From positions 34,810-98,809 of the forward strand of contig NZ_MPZM01000009.1 in the NCBI RefSeq assembly GCF_002936955.1: DNA of 64,000 bases. The letters are read 5' to 3'. Position numbers and translations under genes: made by a program. Source of the DNA: Oceanisphaera arctica. GTDB lineage: Bacteria; Pseudomonadota; Gammaproteobacteria; Enterobacterales; Aeromonadaceae. The notes beneath the pieces were generated by a model. The model had not been told where the DNA came from. It saw only the letters and a program-made list of their open reading frames with translations, and did not search any database. Of the stretch, positions 44,513 through 56,186 are shown one piece after another (the stretch's first letter is position 1; every line of letters begins with the position of its first letter).

Positions 44513-44716
44513 GCAGCCATCAGCGTTAAGCTGTCAGCCATAAGCAAAACAAGCGCACCTGTATATATCGCCTTTATTCTGGATGCACAGGCGTGGTTTC
44601 GTTGAGAGCGGGCCACAAAAACTAAAGGGGTCAGGTGTATGACACCTGACCCCTTTACGTTAAATTCGCCAGCCACTCGCGCCACTGACGGCTTAAAGCT
44701 TATCGCTTACAGCTGC
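44513..44716. repeat. Inverted element with heptad-repeat arms between degS and murA
   Basis: Left arm 44513-44544 and the reverse complement of right arm 44685-44716 match at 24 of 32 positions. Each arm is built from 7-bp units carrying AGC: CAGCCAT, CAGCGTT, AAGCTGT, CAGCCAT on the left; GACGGCT, TAAAGCT, TATCGCT, TACAGCT on the right. A 15-bp perfect hairpin (44624-44656) lies inside. The element ends 5 nt before the murA stop codon. Confidence 0.65.
44624..44656. terminator. REP-like hairpin, bidirectional terminator between degS and murA
   Basis: AAAGGGGTCAGGTGT (44624-44638) and ACACCTGACCCCTTT (44642-44656) are perfect complements with a 3-nt ATG centre. Minus-strand T run TTTAGTTTTT follows the stem in the murA direction. 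GGGGTCA-type palindromes are typical of REP elements. Confidence 0.7.
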
Positions 44717-44721
44717 TCTGA

Positions 44722-45990
<1,269 letters not shown>

Positions 45991-46251
45991 TCAGGAAGGC
46001 ATAATAAATTTTCGTTCCCGCGCCCATTGCTCGGGAGTAAAGGTCTTCACGGTCAGCGCATGGATGGTGTTCTGGGCGATCAGCTCCATCAAGGGGCCAT
46101 TGATCGCCTGTTGCCGCTTGAGCCGGCTCATGTCGGTGAAGTCGGCGGATACCGCAATGACCTCGAAATGGCTGCCTTCGCTTTTGATATAAAGTTCGTC
46201 CAGGGGCAGGGCCTGCCGCAGTAAACGTTCCACTTCGTTATTCAGATCCAT
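45991..46251 (-). CDS. ibaG: BolA-family protein IbaG
   Basis: 86 aa (E. coli YrbA 84). Binds [2Fe-2S] clusters with monothiol glutaredoxins; linked to acid stress. The FEVIAVSADFTDMSRLKRQQAIN segment and the HALTVKTFTPEQW end are typical of BolA; His in SEGSHFEV is a likely cluster ligand. Overlaps mlaB by 14 nt. Confidence 0.95.
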   Translation of the reverse strand: MDLNNEVERLLRQALPLDELYIKSEGSHFEVIAVSADFTDMSRLKRQQAINGPLMELIAQNTIHALTVKTFTPEQWARERKFIMPS

Positions 46252-46522
46252 GTTGGCTCCCGGAAGGGTTGTCGGTCAGTTCAAATAGCGAACTGACGCC
46301 GTATAAATCGGCCAGCGGATAAAAACTGGCCGGGGGGGATATCAGGGTCAGAGCCATGTTGCCGGCGGCCAGCGCCTGGCTCCATTGCACCAGAAAGGCC
46401 AGACCGACCGAGTCGATCTGCTTCAGTTCGCTCAAATCCACTCGTTCGGCACCAAACAGGGTATTCCGCTCCGCCCAATAGGCCGGCAGCATATCCCGTG
46501 TCAGTTCCCGTTCGAGTTTCAT
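46238..46522 (-). CDS. mlaB: Mla transporter STAS-domain subunit MlaB
   Basis: 94 aa (E. coli 97). Cytoplasmic STAS protein that binds MlaF and supports ABC transporter assembly. The STAS core DLSELKQIDSVGLAFLVQW is plain, with the threonine of the usual DSxG/T position as Ser-Val-Gly. Overlaps mlaC by 4 nt. Confidence 0.92.
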   Translation of the reverse strand: MKLERELTRDMLPAYWAERNTLFGAERVDLSELKQIDSVGLAFLVQWSQALAAGNMALTLISPPASFYPLADLYGVSSLFELTDNPSGSQHGSE

Positions 46523-47160
46523 TGGGTTCTTTCCAGCGGCGTAACCGGCTTCTGGGTGTGCGCCTGCAGCTGAAGGGTAACCTTATCGATACCATTCTGA
46601 CGGATAAGACCACTCAGCTCGGCCTGTTTGGCAGACAAGAGGCTGATGCCCTCGGCCACCATGTCGAATACTCGCCACTCGCCGGTGCGGCCGTTCTGGC
46701 GCAGCTTGAACTCCAGCTTGATGGCCGGCTTGTTCGGCTCCAGTACCACAACCGGTACCGAGACCAGCTTTTCGCCCTTGGCGACGGTACCGGTACCTAT
46801 GTTCAGTTTCTGCTCTTTGTAGGCCGCCAGTGCATCGGCATAGGTCACCACCAGATAGTCGCTGAAGGCGGCAACAAAGCGATCCCGCTGCTCGGGAGTC
46901 GTGTTGTTGAGCTGGTTGCCGATCACGCGGAAAGCGGAAAAACGTACATCCACCGCCGGCAGCATTTCTTCCCGCACTATGGTGCGCAGGTATTCCGGAT
47001 TGGCCTTGATTTCTGCCTGCTGTCTGCTCAGTCTATCGAAGGTGTTCTGGGCGACTTCATTCACCAGCACATAGGGGTTCGACAGCGAGACGGCGGCGGC
47101 CAGTGGTGCCCAGAGTCCGGCCAGTATCAACAGCCCTGACATCAGTAATTTTTTCATCAT
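46519..47160 (-). CDS. mlaC: Periplasmic phospholipid-binding protein MlaC
   Basis: 213 aa (E. coli 211). Shuttles phospholipids between the MlaA-porin complex and MlaFEDB. Signal peptide of ~23 residues (LWAPLAAA). Conserved NPYVLVNEVAQNTFDRL start, REEMLPAVDVRFSAFRVIG and the VYDMV-like VFDMVAEGISLL. Ribosome site AGGAG. Overlaps mlaB. Confidence 0.95.
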   Translation of the reverse strand: MMKKLLMSGLLILAGLWAPLAAAVSLSNPYVLVNEVAQNTFDRLSRQQAEIKANPEYLRTIVREEMLPAVDVRFSAFRVIGNQLNNTTPEQRDRFVAAFSDYLVVTYADALAAYKEQKLNIGTGTVAKGEKLVSVPVVVLEPNKPAIKLEFKLRQNGRTGEWRVFDMVAEGISLLSAKQAELSGLIRQNGIDKVTLQLQAHTQKPVTPLERTQ

Positions 47161-47185
47161 TAGCTCCTAGGGAGTGGGCTTCGGC

Positions 47186-47662
47186 TTATTTGTCGCCGAT
47201 GGAATAAATGAACTTTCCGATCAGCTCTTCCAGTACCAGTGCCGATTGGGTGTCCGTTATGGTATCGCCGTCCTTGAGCATGCCGATGCCCATGTCCTCA
47301 TCGACAAAACCGGGGCTCAGCCCCAGATACTGCTCACCAAGCAAACCCGATGTCTGGATGGCAGCCGTGCTGCTTTCGGCAAATTCACCGGCGCTGCGAC
47401 TGACCGTCAGGGTCACCACCGGTACCTGATCCTTGGGATCCAGGATTATCTGACTGACTCGTCCCACCACCACGCCGCCCACCTTGACCGGCGAGCGCAC
47501 CTTAAGACCGCCGATATTATCGAACTTGGCATAGAGGGTATAGCTTTCTCCCTGGCCGTTGGCGCTGATACCGGCGACTTTGAACGCCAGCAGCAGCAAG
47601 GCACCGATGCCGGCCAACATAAAGCAGCCGACGCTGAATTCCAGTTTGCTGTATTTCATCAA
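47186..47662 (-). CDS. mlaD: Mla substrate-binding membrane protein MlaD (MCE domain)
   Basis: 158 aa. Anchor helix at ~6-26, then an MCE domain (YTLYAKFDNIGGLKVRSPVKVGGVVVGRV in parts) that forms the hexameric ring on MlaE. The C-terminal helix DTQSALVLEELIGKFIYS lines the pore. Shorter than E. coli MlaD (183 aa), lacking its extended tail. 3 nt after mlaE. Confidence 0.95.
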   Translation of the reverse strand: MMKYSKLEFSVGCFMLAGIGALLLLAFKVAGISANGQGESYTLYAKFDNIGGLKVRSPVKVGGVVVGRVSQIILDPKDQVPVVTLTVSRSAGEFAESSTAAIQTSGLLGEQYLGLSPGFVDEDMGIGMLKDGDTITDTQSALVLEELIGKFIYSIGDK

Positions 47663-47665
47663 TAT

Positions 47666-48445
47666 TTATCCAAACATGACGGCGGTGAGGGCGAAGTCTA
47701 GCCCCAGTACCGCCAGAGAAGAATGAACCACGGTACGCGTCGTGGCCTGACTGATCCCGGCCGCCGTCGGCTGTGCATCGAAACCGTTAAACAGGGCAAT
47801 CCAGGTCACCACCAGGGCAAACACCAGGCTCTTGATCACGCCCTGCATGATGTCTTGTTGCCAGTCGACTGCCGCCTGCATCGCCGACCAGAAGCCACCT
47901 TCGTCCACCCCCAGCCAGTCAACACCCACCAGCTTGGCGCCCCAGATGCCAATAAGGCTGAACATCAGCGCCAGCAAGGGCATGCTGATGAAACCGGCCC
48001 AAAAACGCGGCGCCACTACCCGGCGAAGGGGATCTATGCCCATCATCTCCAGGCTGGAAAGCTGTTCGGTCGCCTTCATCAGGCCCAGCTCGGCGGTCAG
48101 TGCCGAGCCGGCCCGGCCGGCAAACAGCAGTCCGGTCACCACAGGGCCCAGCTCGCGCAGCAATGACAATGACACCAGCGGACCCAGGCTGCCTTCGGCA
48201 CCGAAGTCCACCAGCACATTGTATCCCTGCAGAGCCAGCACCATGCCGATGAAAATCCCCGACACCAGTATGATGGCCACCGACTGTACGCCGACCACCT
48301 GCAGCTGCTGTATCAGCAGTGGAAAGTGTTTTTTCGGCTGAGGCCGGCCCACCAGGGCATGAAACAACATGAAGCCGGCGCGTCCGCAGGCGGTAATTCC
48401 GGCCACGCCCTGACGTCCCAGCCGTCCTATCATATCAATCAACAT
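47666..48445 (-). CDS. mlaE: Mla ABC transporter permease MlaE
   Basis: 259 aa (E. coli 260). Permease for phospholipid transport at the inner membrane. Typical blocks: [29 protein letters not shown], the [24 protein letters not shown] coupling region and [22 protein letters not shown]. Overlaps mlaF by 11 nt. Confidence 0.97.
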   Translation of the reverse strand: MLIDMIGRLGRQGVAGITACGRAGFMLFHALVGRPQPKKHFPLLIQQLQVVGVQSVAIILVSGIFIGMVLALQGYNVLVDFGAEGSLGPLVSLSLLRELGPVVTGLLFAGRAGSALTAELGLMKATEQLSSLEMMGIDPLRRVVAPRFWAGFISMPLLALMFSLIGIWGAKLVGVDWLGVDEGGFWSAMQAAVDWQQDIMQGVIKSLVFALVVTWIALFNGFDAQPTAAGISQATTRTVVHSSLAVLGLDFALTAVMFG

Positions 48446-49235
48446 CGACTAACGACTCCCTGAATGAAGGCGCCGGATAGTGAAACGCCACCGGGCCGTC
48501 TGCCTGGCCCTGCAAGAACTGAATCACCTGAGCATCCGTATTCTGTTTCAGCTCGGCCGGGGTACCCGCCGCTATCACCTGCTTGTTGGCGATGATATAG
48601 GCGTAATCGGCAATATTCATCACTTCGTCCACATCATGGGTGACGATAATAGAGGTCAACCCCTGAGCCCGGTTCAGCTCGGATATCAGCTTGACCAAGA
48701 CCCCCATGCTGATGGGATCCTGGCCGGCAAAGGGCTCATCATACATGATCAGCTCGGGATCCAGCGCAATAGCGCGCGCCAGTGCCGCCCGCCGCGCCAT
48801 GCCGCCGGACAGCTCGGACGGTAGCAGCTTCGCCGCGCCGCGCAATCCCACCGCTTCCAGTTTCATCATCACCAGGGTGCGGATCATGGCTTCCGGCAGG
48901 CCGCTGTGCTCGCGCAGCGGGAACGCCACGTTGTCGAACACCGACATGCCGGTGAACAGGGCGCCGCTCTGAAACAGCATACCCATACGGCGCCGCACCT
49001 GATATAGACGGGAGCGGCCCAGGCTGGGGATGGACTCGCCGTCGAACAGCACATCGCCGCTGTTTGGCTTGATCTGGCCACCAATGAGTCTTAACAGGGT
49101 GGTTTTGCCGATGCCACTCGGGCCCATGATGGCGGTAATCTTGCCTTTGGGGATCTGCAGATTGATCCGGTCATACAGGGTCCGGTCACCATGGCTAAAG
49201 CAAAGATCTCTTATTTCTACGAGGCTCTGGCTCAA
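48435..49235 (-). CDS. mlaF: Mla ABC transporter ATPase MlaF
   Basis: 266 aa (E. coli 269). Walker [10 protein letters not shown], signature LSGGMARR, Walker [13 protein letters not shown], switch His in [10 protein letters not shown]. The start is set at a TTG (49235) giving [13 protein letters not shown], which matches family length and has GGGGAA 5 nt upstream; the only upstream in-frame candidate would add 19 unlike residues. First gene of the mla-ibaG-murA operon. Confidence 0.95.
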   Translation of the reverse strand: MSQSLVEIRDLCFSHGDRTLYDRINLQIPKGKITAIMGPSGIGKTTLLRLIGGQIKPNSGDVLFDGESIPSLGRSRLYQVRRRMGMLFQSGALFTGMSVFDNVAFPLREHSGLPEAMIRTLVMMKLEAVGLRGAAKLLPSELSGGMARRAALARAIALDPELIMYDEPFAGQDPISMGVLVKLISELNRAQGLTSIIVTHDVDEVMNIADYAYIIANKQVIAAGTPAELKQNTDAQVIQFLQGQADGPVAFHYPAPSFRESLVDVD

Positions 49236-49423
49236 ACTGATTCCCCAATGAAAAGAAAGAATTGTATGAGTTCCCCGATAGATGGGCAACAAGCCGACCG
49301 CTTTTCCTTTGCCGGTGCGCCATTCCCTGTCCTCTTACCATATATAAGGAGGTGAGGAGTGAGACGCCGCGACTCCCCCCTACAGTTTTTGTTACATCAG
49401 TCGCTTATCGGCACAAGCTTTTC

Positions 49424-49429
49424 TATAAT
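49424..49429 (+). promoter_or_regulatory. Candidate -10 box of the kdsD-lpt operon
   Basis: A perfect TATAAT 28 nt upstream of the kdsD start codon. No convincing -35 is seen at 16-18 bp. The region 49236-49423 between the divergent mlaF and kdsD genes also contains three weak heptads, AGGAGGT GAGGAGT GAGACGC (49347-49367). Confidence 0.5.
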
Positions 49430-49456
49430 GGCGCCGCCTAAGGTGTGGAGAAAGCT

Positions 49457-50431
49457 ATGACTGCAGAATTTGATTATCGGAAAACCGCCAAGCAGGTGCT
49501 GGATATTGAAAAGGCAGCCATCGATGGCCTTTATCAATATCTGGACCAGGCGTTCAATCATGCCTGCCGGCTGATGTTCCATTGCCCGGGAAAGGTCATC
49601 GTGACCGGCATGGGTAAATCCGGGCATATCGCCCACAAGATTGCCGCCACCCTGGCCAGTACCGGTACCCCCGCCTTTTTCGTACATCCGGGCGAAGCCA
49701 GCCATGGGGATCTCGGCATGATAGGCCCAGACGATGTGGTGCTGGCCCTGTCCAACTCCGGCGAGAGCAGCGAAATCATTTCATTGTTGCCTGTACTCAA
49801 GCGCCGTGGACTGCCGTTGATCTGCCTGACCGGCAACCCCGCCTCCACCATGGCGCGAGAAGCCAATGTGCATCTCTGTACCCGGGTGGAGCAGGAAGCC
49901 TGCCCGCTCGGCCTGGCCCCGACCGCCAGCACCACCGCCGCCCTGGTGATGGGCGACGCCTTGGCCGTGTCTCTGCTGGAAGCCCGTGGCTTTACAGCGG
50001 ATGATTTTGCGCTCAGTCACCCCGGCGGTGCCCTCGGCAAACGCCTGCTGCTGCGAGTGGGCGATGTCATGCACAGAGACGAGCAGGTACCGAAAGTCGG
50101 ACTCGATACGCTGATCATCGACGCCTTGCTGGAAATCGGCCGCACCGGCCTGGGCTTTACCGCCGTGGTCGACGACCAGCAAAAACTGGTGGGTATCTAT
50201 ACCGATGGCGATCTGCGCCGCACTCTGGATCATAAAATCGATCTGCACCACACTTCCATCGAACAGGTCATGACCCGCAGCTGCACCACGGCGCACGCCG
50301 CCATGCTGGTCGCGGAAGCGGTCAAGCTGATGGAAGAAAAGAAAATAAGCGGTCTGCTGGTGGTGGATGAACAACAGCATCCGGTAGGCGCCTTCAACAT
50401 GCACGACCTGTTACGGGCGGGAGTGATCTGA
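49457..50431 (+). CDS. kdsD: D-arabinose 5-phosphate isomerase KdsD
   Basis: 324 aa (E. coli 328). Converts ribulose-5-P to arabinose-5-P for KDO synthesis. SIS domain with VIVTGMGKSGHIAHK and ALSNSGESSEII, His in PGEASHGDLGMI, then two CBS domains (~200-320). ATG at 49457 has GGAG 6 nt upstream; the GTG at 49445 is rejected. Overlaps kdsC by 1 nt. Confidence 0.97.
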   Translation: MTAEFDYRKTAKQVLDIEKAAIDGLYQYLDQAFNHACRLMFHCPGKVIVTGMGKSGHIAHKIAATLASTGTPAFFVHPGEASHGDLGMIGPDDVVLALSNSGESSEIISLLPVLKRRGLPLICLTGNPASTMAREANVHLCTRVEQEACPLGLAPTASTTAALVMGDALAVSLLEARGFTADDFALSHPGGALGKRLLLRVGDVMHRDEQVPKVGLDTLIIDALLEIGRTGLGFTAVVDDQQKLVGIYTDGDLRRTLDHKIDLHHTSIEQVMTRSCTTAHAAMLVAEAVKLMEEKKISGLLVVDEQQHPVGAFNMHDLLRAGVI

Positions 50432-50982
50432 TGGAACAACCAAGCCTTTACGGCCCGGTAGCCGGCGAAGTCTGGCGGCGGATGGCCGGGATAAAATTGC
50501 TGATCTGTGATGTGGACGGCGTACTGTCCGACGGCATGATCTATCTCGGTAATCAGGGTGAAGAATACAAGAGCTTCTGCACCAAAGACGGTTTCGGTAT
50601 AAAGGCCCTGCTTAACGCCGGTATTCAGGTGGCGGTGATCACCGGCCGGGACTCCCGCATCGTCAGCGAACGCATGGCCTCGCTCGGCGTTACTCATGTC
50701 TATCAGGGGCAGAGCGACAAGATGCACAGCTATCGCGCCCTGCTCGCTACCCTCAAGCTGGGGCCGGAGCAGGTCGCCTATATCGGCGACGACGTGGTCG
50801 ACCTGACCGTAATGCAAGACTGCGGTCTGGGTGTGGCCGTGGCCGATGCCCATCCATTGGTGCTGCAGCAAGCCGATTATATTACCCGTATCGACGGCGG
50901 CCGAGGCGCCGTGCGCGAACTCTGCGATCTGCTGCTCGACGCCCGGGGCGAGCTGGAACAGGCCAAGGGCATGAGCCTGTGA
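50431..50982 (+). CDS. kdsC: 3-deoxy-D-manno-octulosonate 8-phosphate phosphatase KdsC
   Basis: 183 aa (E. coli 188). HAD phosphatase releasing KDO. Catalytic Asp27 and Asp29 in CDVDGVLSDG; threonine in VITGRDS; C-terminal YIGDDVVDLTVM. Forms a TGATG junction with kdsD and GTGA with lptC. Confidence 0.97.
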   Translation: MEQPSLYGPVAGEVWRRMAGIKLLICDVDGVLSDGMIYLGNQGEEYKSFCTKDGFGIKALLNAGIQVAVITGRDSRIVSERMASLGVTHVYQGQSDKMHSYRALLATLKLGPEQVAYIGDDVVDLTVMQDCGLGVAVADAHPLVLQQADYITRIDGGRGAVRELCDLLLDARGELEQAKGMSL

Positions 50983-51530
50983 GTCGCCAGATCTGGTGGT
51001 TTGGCGGCCTCTTTCTGGTCGCCCTCGTCTGCTGGCAGTGGTTCAGGCCAATCACCGACACCCCCGTCAATCAGCAGGATTATCAGCCGGATTTTATCGC
51101 CAAAAACCTGAGCAGCGTGCAATACAACCAGCTGGGTCTGCCCTACCGCGGACTGGATGCGGAATATGCCGAGTACTACGAGCCGCTGGCCATGACCCTA
51201 ATGGAAAAACCTGTTATCTTGCTCTATTCGCCCGATGGCCAGCCTCAATGGCAGTTGAGCGGTGATGAGGGCATGATCAACACCAATGATAACGCGGTAT
51301 TGAACGGCACCGTGGTCGGCCGGGGGCTGCAACCCGATGCCCTGGTGAGAACCCTGACCACCGAATATCTGGAACTGGATTTTATTAAAAACCAGCTGCG
51401 CTCCAACCGGAACGTGCAGCTGAACAGCCCTACTTTCCAGGCCCAGGGCCAGGGGCTGCTGGGCAAGCTTGATCAACAAACGGTGGAATTACTGCATGAA
51501 ACCCGGGCAACCTACTTTACTACTCCTTAG
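50979..51530 (+). CDS. lptC: LPS export protein LptC
   Basis: 183 aa (E. coli 191). Bitopic protein linking LptBFG to LptA. N-terminal helix ~5-20, then the beta-jellyroll with DAEYAEYYEP and VILLYSPDGQPQWQLSGDEG. Starts at GTG overlapping the kdsC stop (GTGA). C-terminal 35 nt overlap lptA. Confidence 0.94.
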   Translation: MSRQIWWFGGLFLVALVCWQWFRPITDTPVNQQDYQPDFIAKNLSSVQYNQLGLPYRGLDAEYAEYYEPLAMTLMEKPVILLYSPDGQPQWQLSGDEGMINTNDNAVLNGTVVGRGLQPDALVRTLTTEYLELDFIKNQLRSNRNVQLNSPTFQAQGQGLLGKLDQQTVELLHETRATYFTTP

Positions 51531-52029
51531 CATCGGCGGCCTGCTGGCCCTCAGCCTCAGCCTGGCCGAGGCCAAAGAGTCTGACTTCAACCAGCCGGTG
51601 ACCATCGATGCCGGTCGCCAGCTGGTGGAACTGGTCGACAACAAGGTGACCTTCAGCGAGCGGGTCGAGGTCAAACAGGGCACCATGGATGTGCGGGCCG
51701 ACAAACTGGTGGTGATCCGCAACGAACAGGGATTGCAATCGATGATCGCCCACGGCACGCCGGCCACCTACTACCAGATTCTGGACAGCGGCAAGCCGGT
51801 CAAGGCCGAGGCTCGGGAAATCCACTACGATATGAAGGCGCGCACCATCACCCTGCTGAAAGAGGCGAAGCTGAAGCAGAACGACAATATCGTGACCGGC
51901 TACCGTATTCGCTACCATATCGACAAGGAACAGATGGAGGCAGAAAGTCAGGGCGGATCAGACCGCGTTACCACCATTTTTCTGCCCGAACAGCTGCAGG
52001 ACATGAATAAAAAAGAGACACAGAACTGA
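51496..52029 (+). CDS. lptA: LPS transport periplasmic protein LptA
   Basis: 177 aa (E. coli 185). Forms the periplasmic bridge for LPS. Signal peptide to ~A24 (SLSLAEA). OstA-type beta strands: [23 protein letters not shown] in parts, [17 protein letters not shown] at 51496 follows GTGGAA and overlaps lptC, as in E. coli. Confidence 0.95.
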   Translation: MKPGQPTLLLLSIGGLLALSLSLAEAKESDFNQPVTIDAGRQLVELVDNKVTFSERVEVKQGTMDVRADKLVVIRNEQGLQSMIAHGTPATYYQILDSGKPVKAEAREIHYDMKARTITLLKEAKLKQNDNIVTGYRIRYHIDKEQMEAESQGGSDRVTTIFLPEQLQDMNKKETQN

Positions 52030-52031
52030 TC

Positions 52032-52757
<726 letters not shown>

Positions 52758-52807
52758 TCTGGCCCGCTGGAAACCCATGCGGTTGACATAGAAGGACTTT
52801 TCCAACG

Positions 52808-54247
52808 ATGAAGCCAACTCTTCAGCTACGTCTGGGGCAGCAGCTGACCATGACCCCCCAGTTGCAACAGGCCATTCGCCTGCTGCAACTGTCGAGCCTG
52901 GAGCTGCAGCAGGAAATTCAGCTGGCCCTGGAAAGCAACCCCCTGCTGGAACAGGAAGAGCCGGATAGCATCGAGGTAGCCAACGGCGGCAACGACGAGC
53001 AGATGGCTGCCGATACCGCCATGGAGCAAAACCGGCTGTCCGACGAACTGCCTATGGATACCCACTGGGACGATATCTATACCGCCTCATCCGGCAGCGG
53101 TGGTAACGGCGGCCTGCCCGAAGGCATGGAAGATACCGTTTATCAGGGCGAAACCACCGAAACGCTGCAGGATTACCTGCTGTGGCAGATGCAACTGACC
53201 CCCTTCAGCGAGACCGATCAGGCCATCGCCCTGGCTATTATCGACGCCATCGATGACGCCGGTTACCTGACTCAGGAGCTGGAGGATATCCTCGCCGCCG
53301 TCTCCGGCGGCGAACAGGATATCGAAGCGGACGAGGTGGAAGCGGTTCTGAAACGCATCCAGCATTTCGATCCCATCGGCGTCGCCGCCCGCAGCGTGCA
53401 GGAATGCCTGCGAATTCAGTTGGATCCTTTTCCCGCCGACACCCCCTGGCTGAACGAGGCCCGCCTCGTGATTGATCAGCACATGGTTCTGCTCGGCAAC
53501 CGGGACTACCGCACCCTGCAACGCAAGACCAGACTGAAAGAAGAAGAGCTCAGGGAAGTACTAGCCCTGATCCAGCAGCTGGAGCCAAGGCCCGGTAACA
53601 GCGTGCTGCAAAGCAGCTCCGAATACGTGATTCCGGACCTGGTGGTCACCAAGCAACAGGGTAGCTGGGTCGCCGAACTCAACCCGGAGGCCATGCCCAA
53701 AGTCAGGCTGAACCAGACCTATGCCGCCATGGCCCGCCAACCCAGAAACAGTGAAGACGGTCAGTTTATCCGCAACCATTTGCAGGACGCCAAGTGGTTT
53801 ATCAAGAGTCTGGAAAGCCGGAATGAGACCCTGCTCAAGGTTGCCAATTGTATTGTTGAACAACAACAGGCATTCTTTGAGTATGGAGCCGAAGCCATGA
53901 AGCCGATGGTGCTGAATGATGTGGCCGAAGCCGTGGAAATGCACGAGTCCACCATCTCCCGGGTGACCACACAGAAATTCATGCATACCCCCAGAGGGGT
54001 GTTCGAGCTGAAGTATTTTTTCTCCAGCCATGTGGGTACCGATGATGGTGGAGAATTTTCGTCGACGGCAATTCGCGCCCTGATCAGGAAACTGGTCGGT
54101 GCGGAAAACCCGGCCAAGCCACTGAGCGACAGTAAAATTGCCCAGCTGCTGGCCGAACAGGGGATACAGGTAGCCAGGCGGACCATCGCCAAGTACAGGG
54201 AGTCGCTGGCCATCCCCCCTTCCAATCAGCGTAAGCGCCTGATGTAG
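52808..54247 (+). CDS. rpoN: RNA polymerase sigma-54 factor RpoN
   Basis: 479 aa (E. coli 477). Region I, glutamine-rich, begins [19 protein letters not shown]; region II is acidic (~55-115); the helix-turn-helix follows in [14 protein letters not shown]. The RpoN box that recognises the -24 element is [12 protein letters not shown] near the C-terminus. Starts 50 nt after lptB. Confidence 0.98.
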   Translation: MKPTLQLRLGQQLTMTPQLQQAIRLLQLSSLELQQEIQLALESNPLLEQEEPDSIEVANGGNDEQMAADTAMEQNRLSDELPMDTHWDDIYTASSGSGGNGGLPEGMEDTVYQGETTETLQDYLLWQMQLTPFSETDQAIALAIIDAIDDAGYLTQELEDILAAVSGGEQDIEADEVEAVLKRIQHFDPIGVAARSVQECLRIQLDPFPADTPWLNEARLVIDQHMVLLGNRDYRTLQRKTRLKEEELREVLALIQQLEPRPGNSVLQSSSEYVIPDLVVTKQQGSWVAELNPEAMPKVRLNQTYAAMARQPRNSEDGQFIRNHLQDAKWFIKSLESRNETLLKVANCIVEQQQAFFEYGAEAMKPMVLNDVAEAVEMHESTISRVTTQKFMHTPRGVFELKYFFSSHVGTDDGGEFSSTAIRALIRKLVGAENPAKPLSDSKIAQLLAEQGIQVARRTIAKYRESLAIPPSNQRKRLM

Positions 54248-54271
54248 AGGCAGATCTAGAAGGAAGACGAT

Positions 54272-54559
54272 ATGCAAATAAATCTGACTGGACACCATGT
54301 AGAAATCACGGATTCCCTGCGTGACTATGTGAACAGCAAGTTTGCCCGACTGGAGCGTCATTTCGACAACATCACCAATGTACACGTCGTCCTCACACTG
54401 GAAAAATTGCAGCAGGTAGCCGAAGCCAAGATCAATCTCAGCGGCGGTGAAATCTTTGCCAACTCTCAGCATGACGACATGTACGCCGCCATCGATGGCT
54501 TGATCGACAAGCTCGATCGCCAGATCATCAAACACAAAGAGAAGCTCAAGCAAAAATAA
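54272..54559 (+). CDS. hpf: Short ribosome hibernation promoting factor HPF
   Basis: 95 aa (E. coli 95). Short HPF that promotes 100S dimers in stationary phase. Start MQINLTGHHVEITDSLRDYV, then NVHVVLTLEKLQQVAEAKI and DDMYAAIDGLIDKLDRQI. Lacks the long C-terminal domain. Downstream of rpoN as in enterics. Confidence 0.97.
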   Translation: MQINLTGHHVEITDSLRDYVNSKFARLERHFDNITNVHVVLTLEKLQQVAEAKINLSGGEIFANSQHDDMYAAIDGLIDKLDRQIIKHKEKLKQK

Positions 54560-54561
54560 CC

Positions 54562-55008
54562 ATGGAAGTCGCCGACATACTTAGCAGGGACTGCACCCGC
54601 AGTGCAGTCCCCTGCACGAGCAAAAAACGTGCTCTGGAAATCATCAGCGAGCTGGCAGCCCAGCATCTCGACATCAGCAGCCAGCAGTTGTTCGACTGCC
54701 TGCTGGCCCGGGAGAAAATGGGTAGCACCGGCATCGGAAACGGTATCGCCATTCCTCATGGCCGTATCGGCGATGAAAACCGGGCAACGGCGGTTTTACT
54801 CACCTTTGCCGAACCGGTGGAGTTCGACGCCATCGATAATCAGCCGGTTGGCCTGGTGTTTGCCTTACTGGTACCGGAGCAGGAGTGTAAACAGCATCTC
54901 AAGACGCTGTCATTGATTGCCGAAAAGCTCAGCAACAAGCAAGTCTGCAAGCAGTTGCGCCAGGCCGGCAGCGATGACGAACTCTATAACATCATGGTTT
55001 CTTCCTGA
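54562..55008 (+). CDS. ptsN: Nitrogen PTS enzyme IIA (EIIA-Ntr)
   Basis: 148 aa (E. coli 163). Phosphoacceptor His66 in GIAIPHGRI. Regulates potassium transport and metabolism through its phosphorylation state, receiving phosphate from NPr. The start ([18 protein letters not shown]) is 15 residues shorter than E. coli, with ATG 2 nt after hpf stop. Confidence 0.96.
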   Translation: MEVADILSRDCTRSAVPCTSKKRALEIISELAAQHLDISSQQLFDCLLAREKMGSTGIGNGIAIPHGRIGDENRATAVLLTFAEPVEFDAIDNQPVGLVFALLVPEQECKQHLKTLSLIAEKLSNKQVCKQLRQAGSDDELYNIMVSS

Positions 55009-55018
55009 GGAGAGCAAT

Positions 55019-55879
55019 ATGCAGCTGGTGATCGTCAGTGGTCGTTCAGGCTCGGGTAAAACCGTGGCCCTGCGTGTGCTCGAGGATCTGGGCTATTACT
55101 GTGTCGATAATCTGCCCGTCGAGCTGCTGCCCGAGCTGGTACAGATGCGTCGACGCAAGCCCGGCGAGGTGGCGGTCAGTATCGATGTACGCAACCTGCC
55201 CGACAATGCCGACAAGCTGGAAGCCTGCCTGGCCGAAGTGCGCGCCATGGAAGGTGTCAGCCTGTCCAGTATATTTATCGACGCGGACAACGCCGCCCTT
55301 ATTCGCCGCTTCGGCGATACCCGCCGACTGCATCCCCTGTCTCGTCACAGCCTGACCCTGGACGAAGCCATCCGTCAGGAAACCCATCTGCTGGCACCCT
55401 TGTCTTCCGCCGCCGATCTGCGTATCGATACCTCCGAACTCAGCATTCACGACCTGAGCGAAATTATCCGTGCGCGCATTCTCGGCAAGAAGGAACGGGA
55501 ACTGAACTGGGTGTTCGAGTCCTTCGGCTACAAATACGGCATCTCTCAGGATGCAGATTTCGTGTTCGATGCCCGCTTTCTGCCCAACCCCCATTGGATA
55601 ACCGAGCTCCGGCCCTTTACCGGCCAAGACGAGCCGGTGGCCAGCTATCTGAACGGCCAGCCCGAGGTTACCAAATACCTGTGGCAGATTGAAAACCTGC
55701 TGGTCACCTGGATGCCGCATCTGGAACGCAACAACCGTAGCTACGTGACCGTCGCCATCGGCTGTACCGGGGGCAAACACAGATCCGTTTATATCGTCGA
55801 GCAGCTCGCGCGGGTGTTCCAGCAGATGGGCAAAAGCGTGCAGCTACGCCACCGCACCCTGGAAAAGCACCATGACTAG
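55019..55879 (+). CDS. rapZ: RNase adapter protein RapZ
   Basis: 286 aa (E. coli 284). Binds sRNA GlmZ and directs RNase E cleavage, setting GlmS and so cell-wall precursor levels. Walker A GRSGSGKT at 8-15, Walker B region, and the C-terminal RNA-binding part with [15 protein letters not shown] and [13 protein letters not shown] at 55019 with GAGGAGAG upstream. Overlaps npr by 8 nt. Confidence 0.97.
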   Translation: MQLVIVSGRSGSGKTVALRVLEDLGYYCVDNLPVELLPELVQMRRRKPGEVAVSIDVRNLPDNADKLEACLAEVRAMEGVSLSSIFIDADNAALIRRFGDTRRLHPLSRHSLTLDEAIRQETHLLAPLSSAADLRIDTSELSIHDLSEIIRARILGKKERELNWVFESFGYKYGISQDADFVFDARFLPNPHWITELRPFTGQDEPVASYLNGQPEVTKYLWQIENLLVTWMPHLERNNRSYVTVAIGCTGGKHRSVYIVEQLARVFQQMGKSVQLRHRTLEKHHD

Positions 55880-56147
55880 AATTGAGCGGGATCTGCAAAT
55901 CGTCAACAAGCTCGGGCTCCATGCTCGGGCCGCCATTCAACTGGTGCAGTTAACGCAACAATTCGATGCCACCGTCACCGTCTGTAGTCAGGAAAAACAG
56001 GCCCCGGCCAACAGCGTCATGGGGTTACTGATGCTGGAGACCGCCCAGGGTCATGCCATTCGCGTCGTCGCCGAAGGGCCGGATGCAGAAGCGGCGATGA
56101 ACGCCGTATCCCGCCTGGTCGCCGACCGCTTCAACGAATCAGAATAA
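55872..56147 (+). CDS. ptsO: Phosphocarrier protein NPr
   Basis: 91 aa (E. coli NPr 90). HPr-like carrier between PtsP and PtsN. Phosphorylated His17 in [10 protein letters not shown]. The SVMGLLML block is conserved. Overlaps rapZ, so the ptsN-rapZ-npr genes are one unit. Confidence 0.96.
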   Translation: MTRIERDLQIVNKLGLHARAAIQLVQLTQQFDATVTVCSQEKQAPANSVMGLLMLETAQGHAIRVVAEGPDAEAAMNAVSRLVADRFNESE

Positions 56148-56186
56148 TTCCCCTATCCCCGTCCCGCGCAGAGGCCTGAAGCCCGG

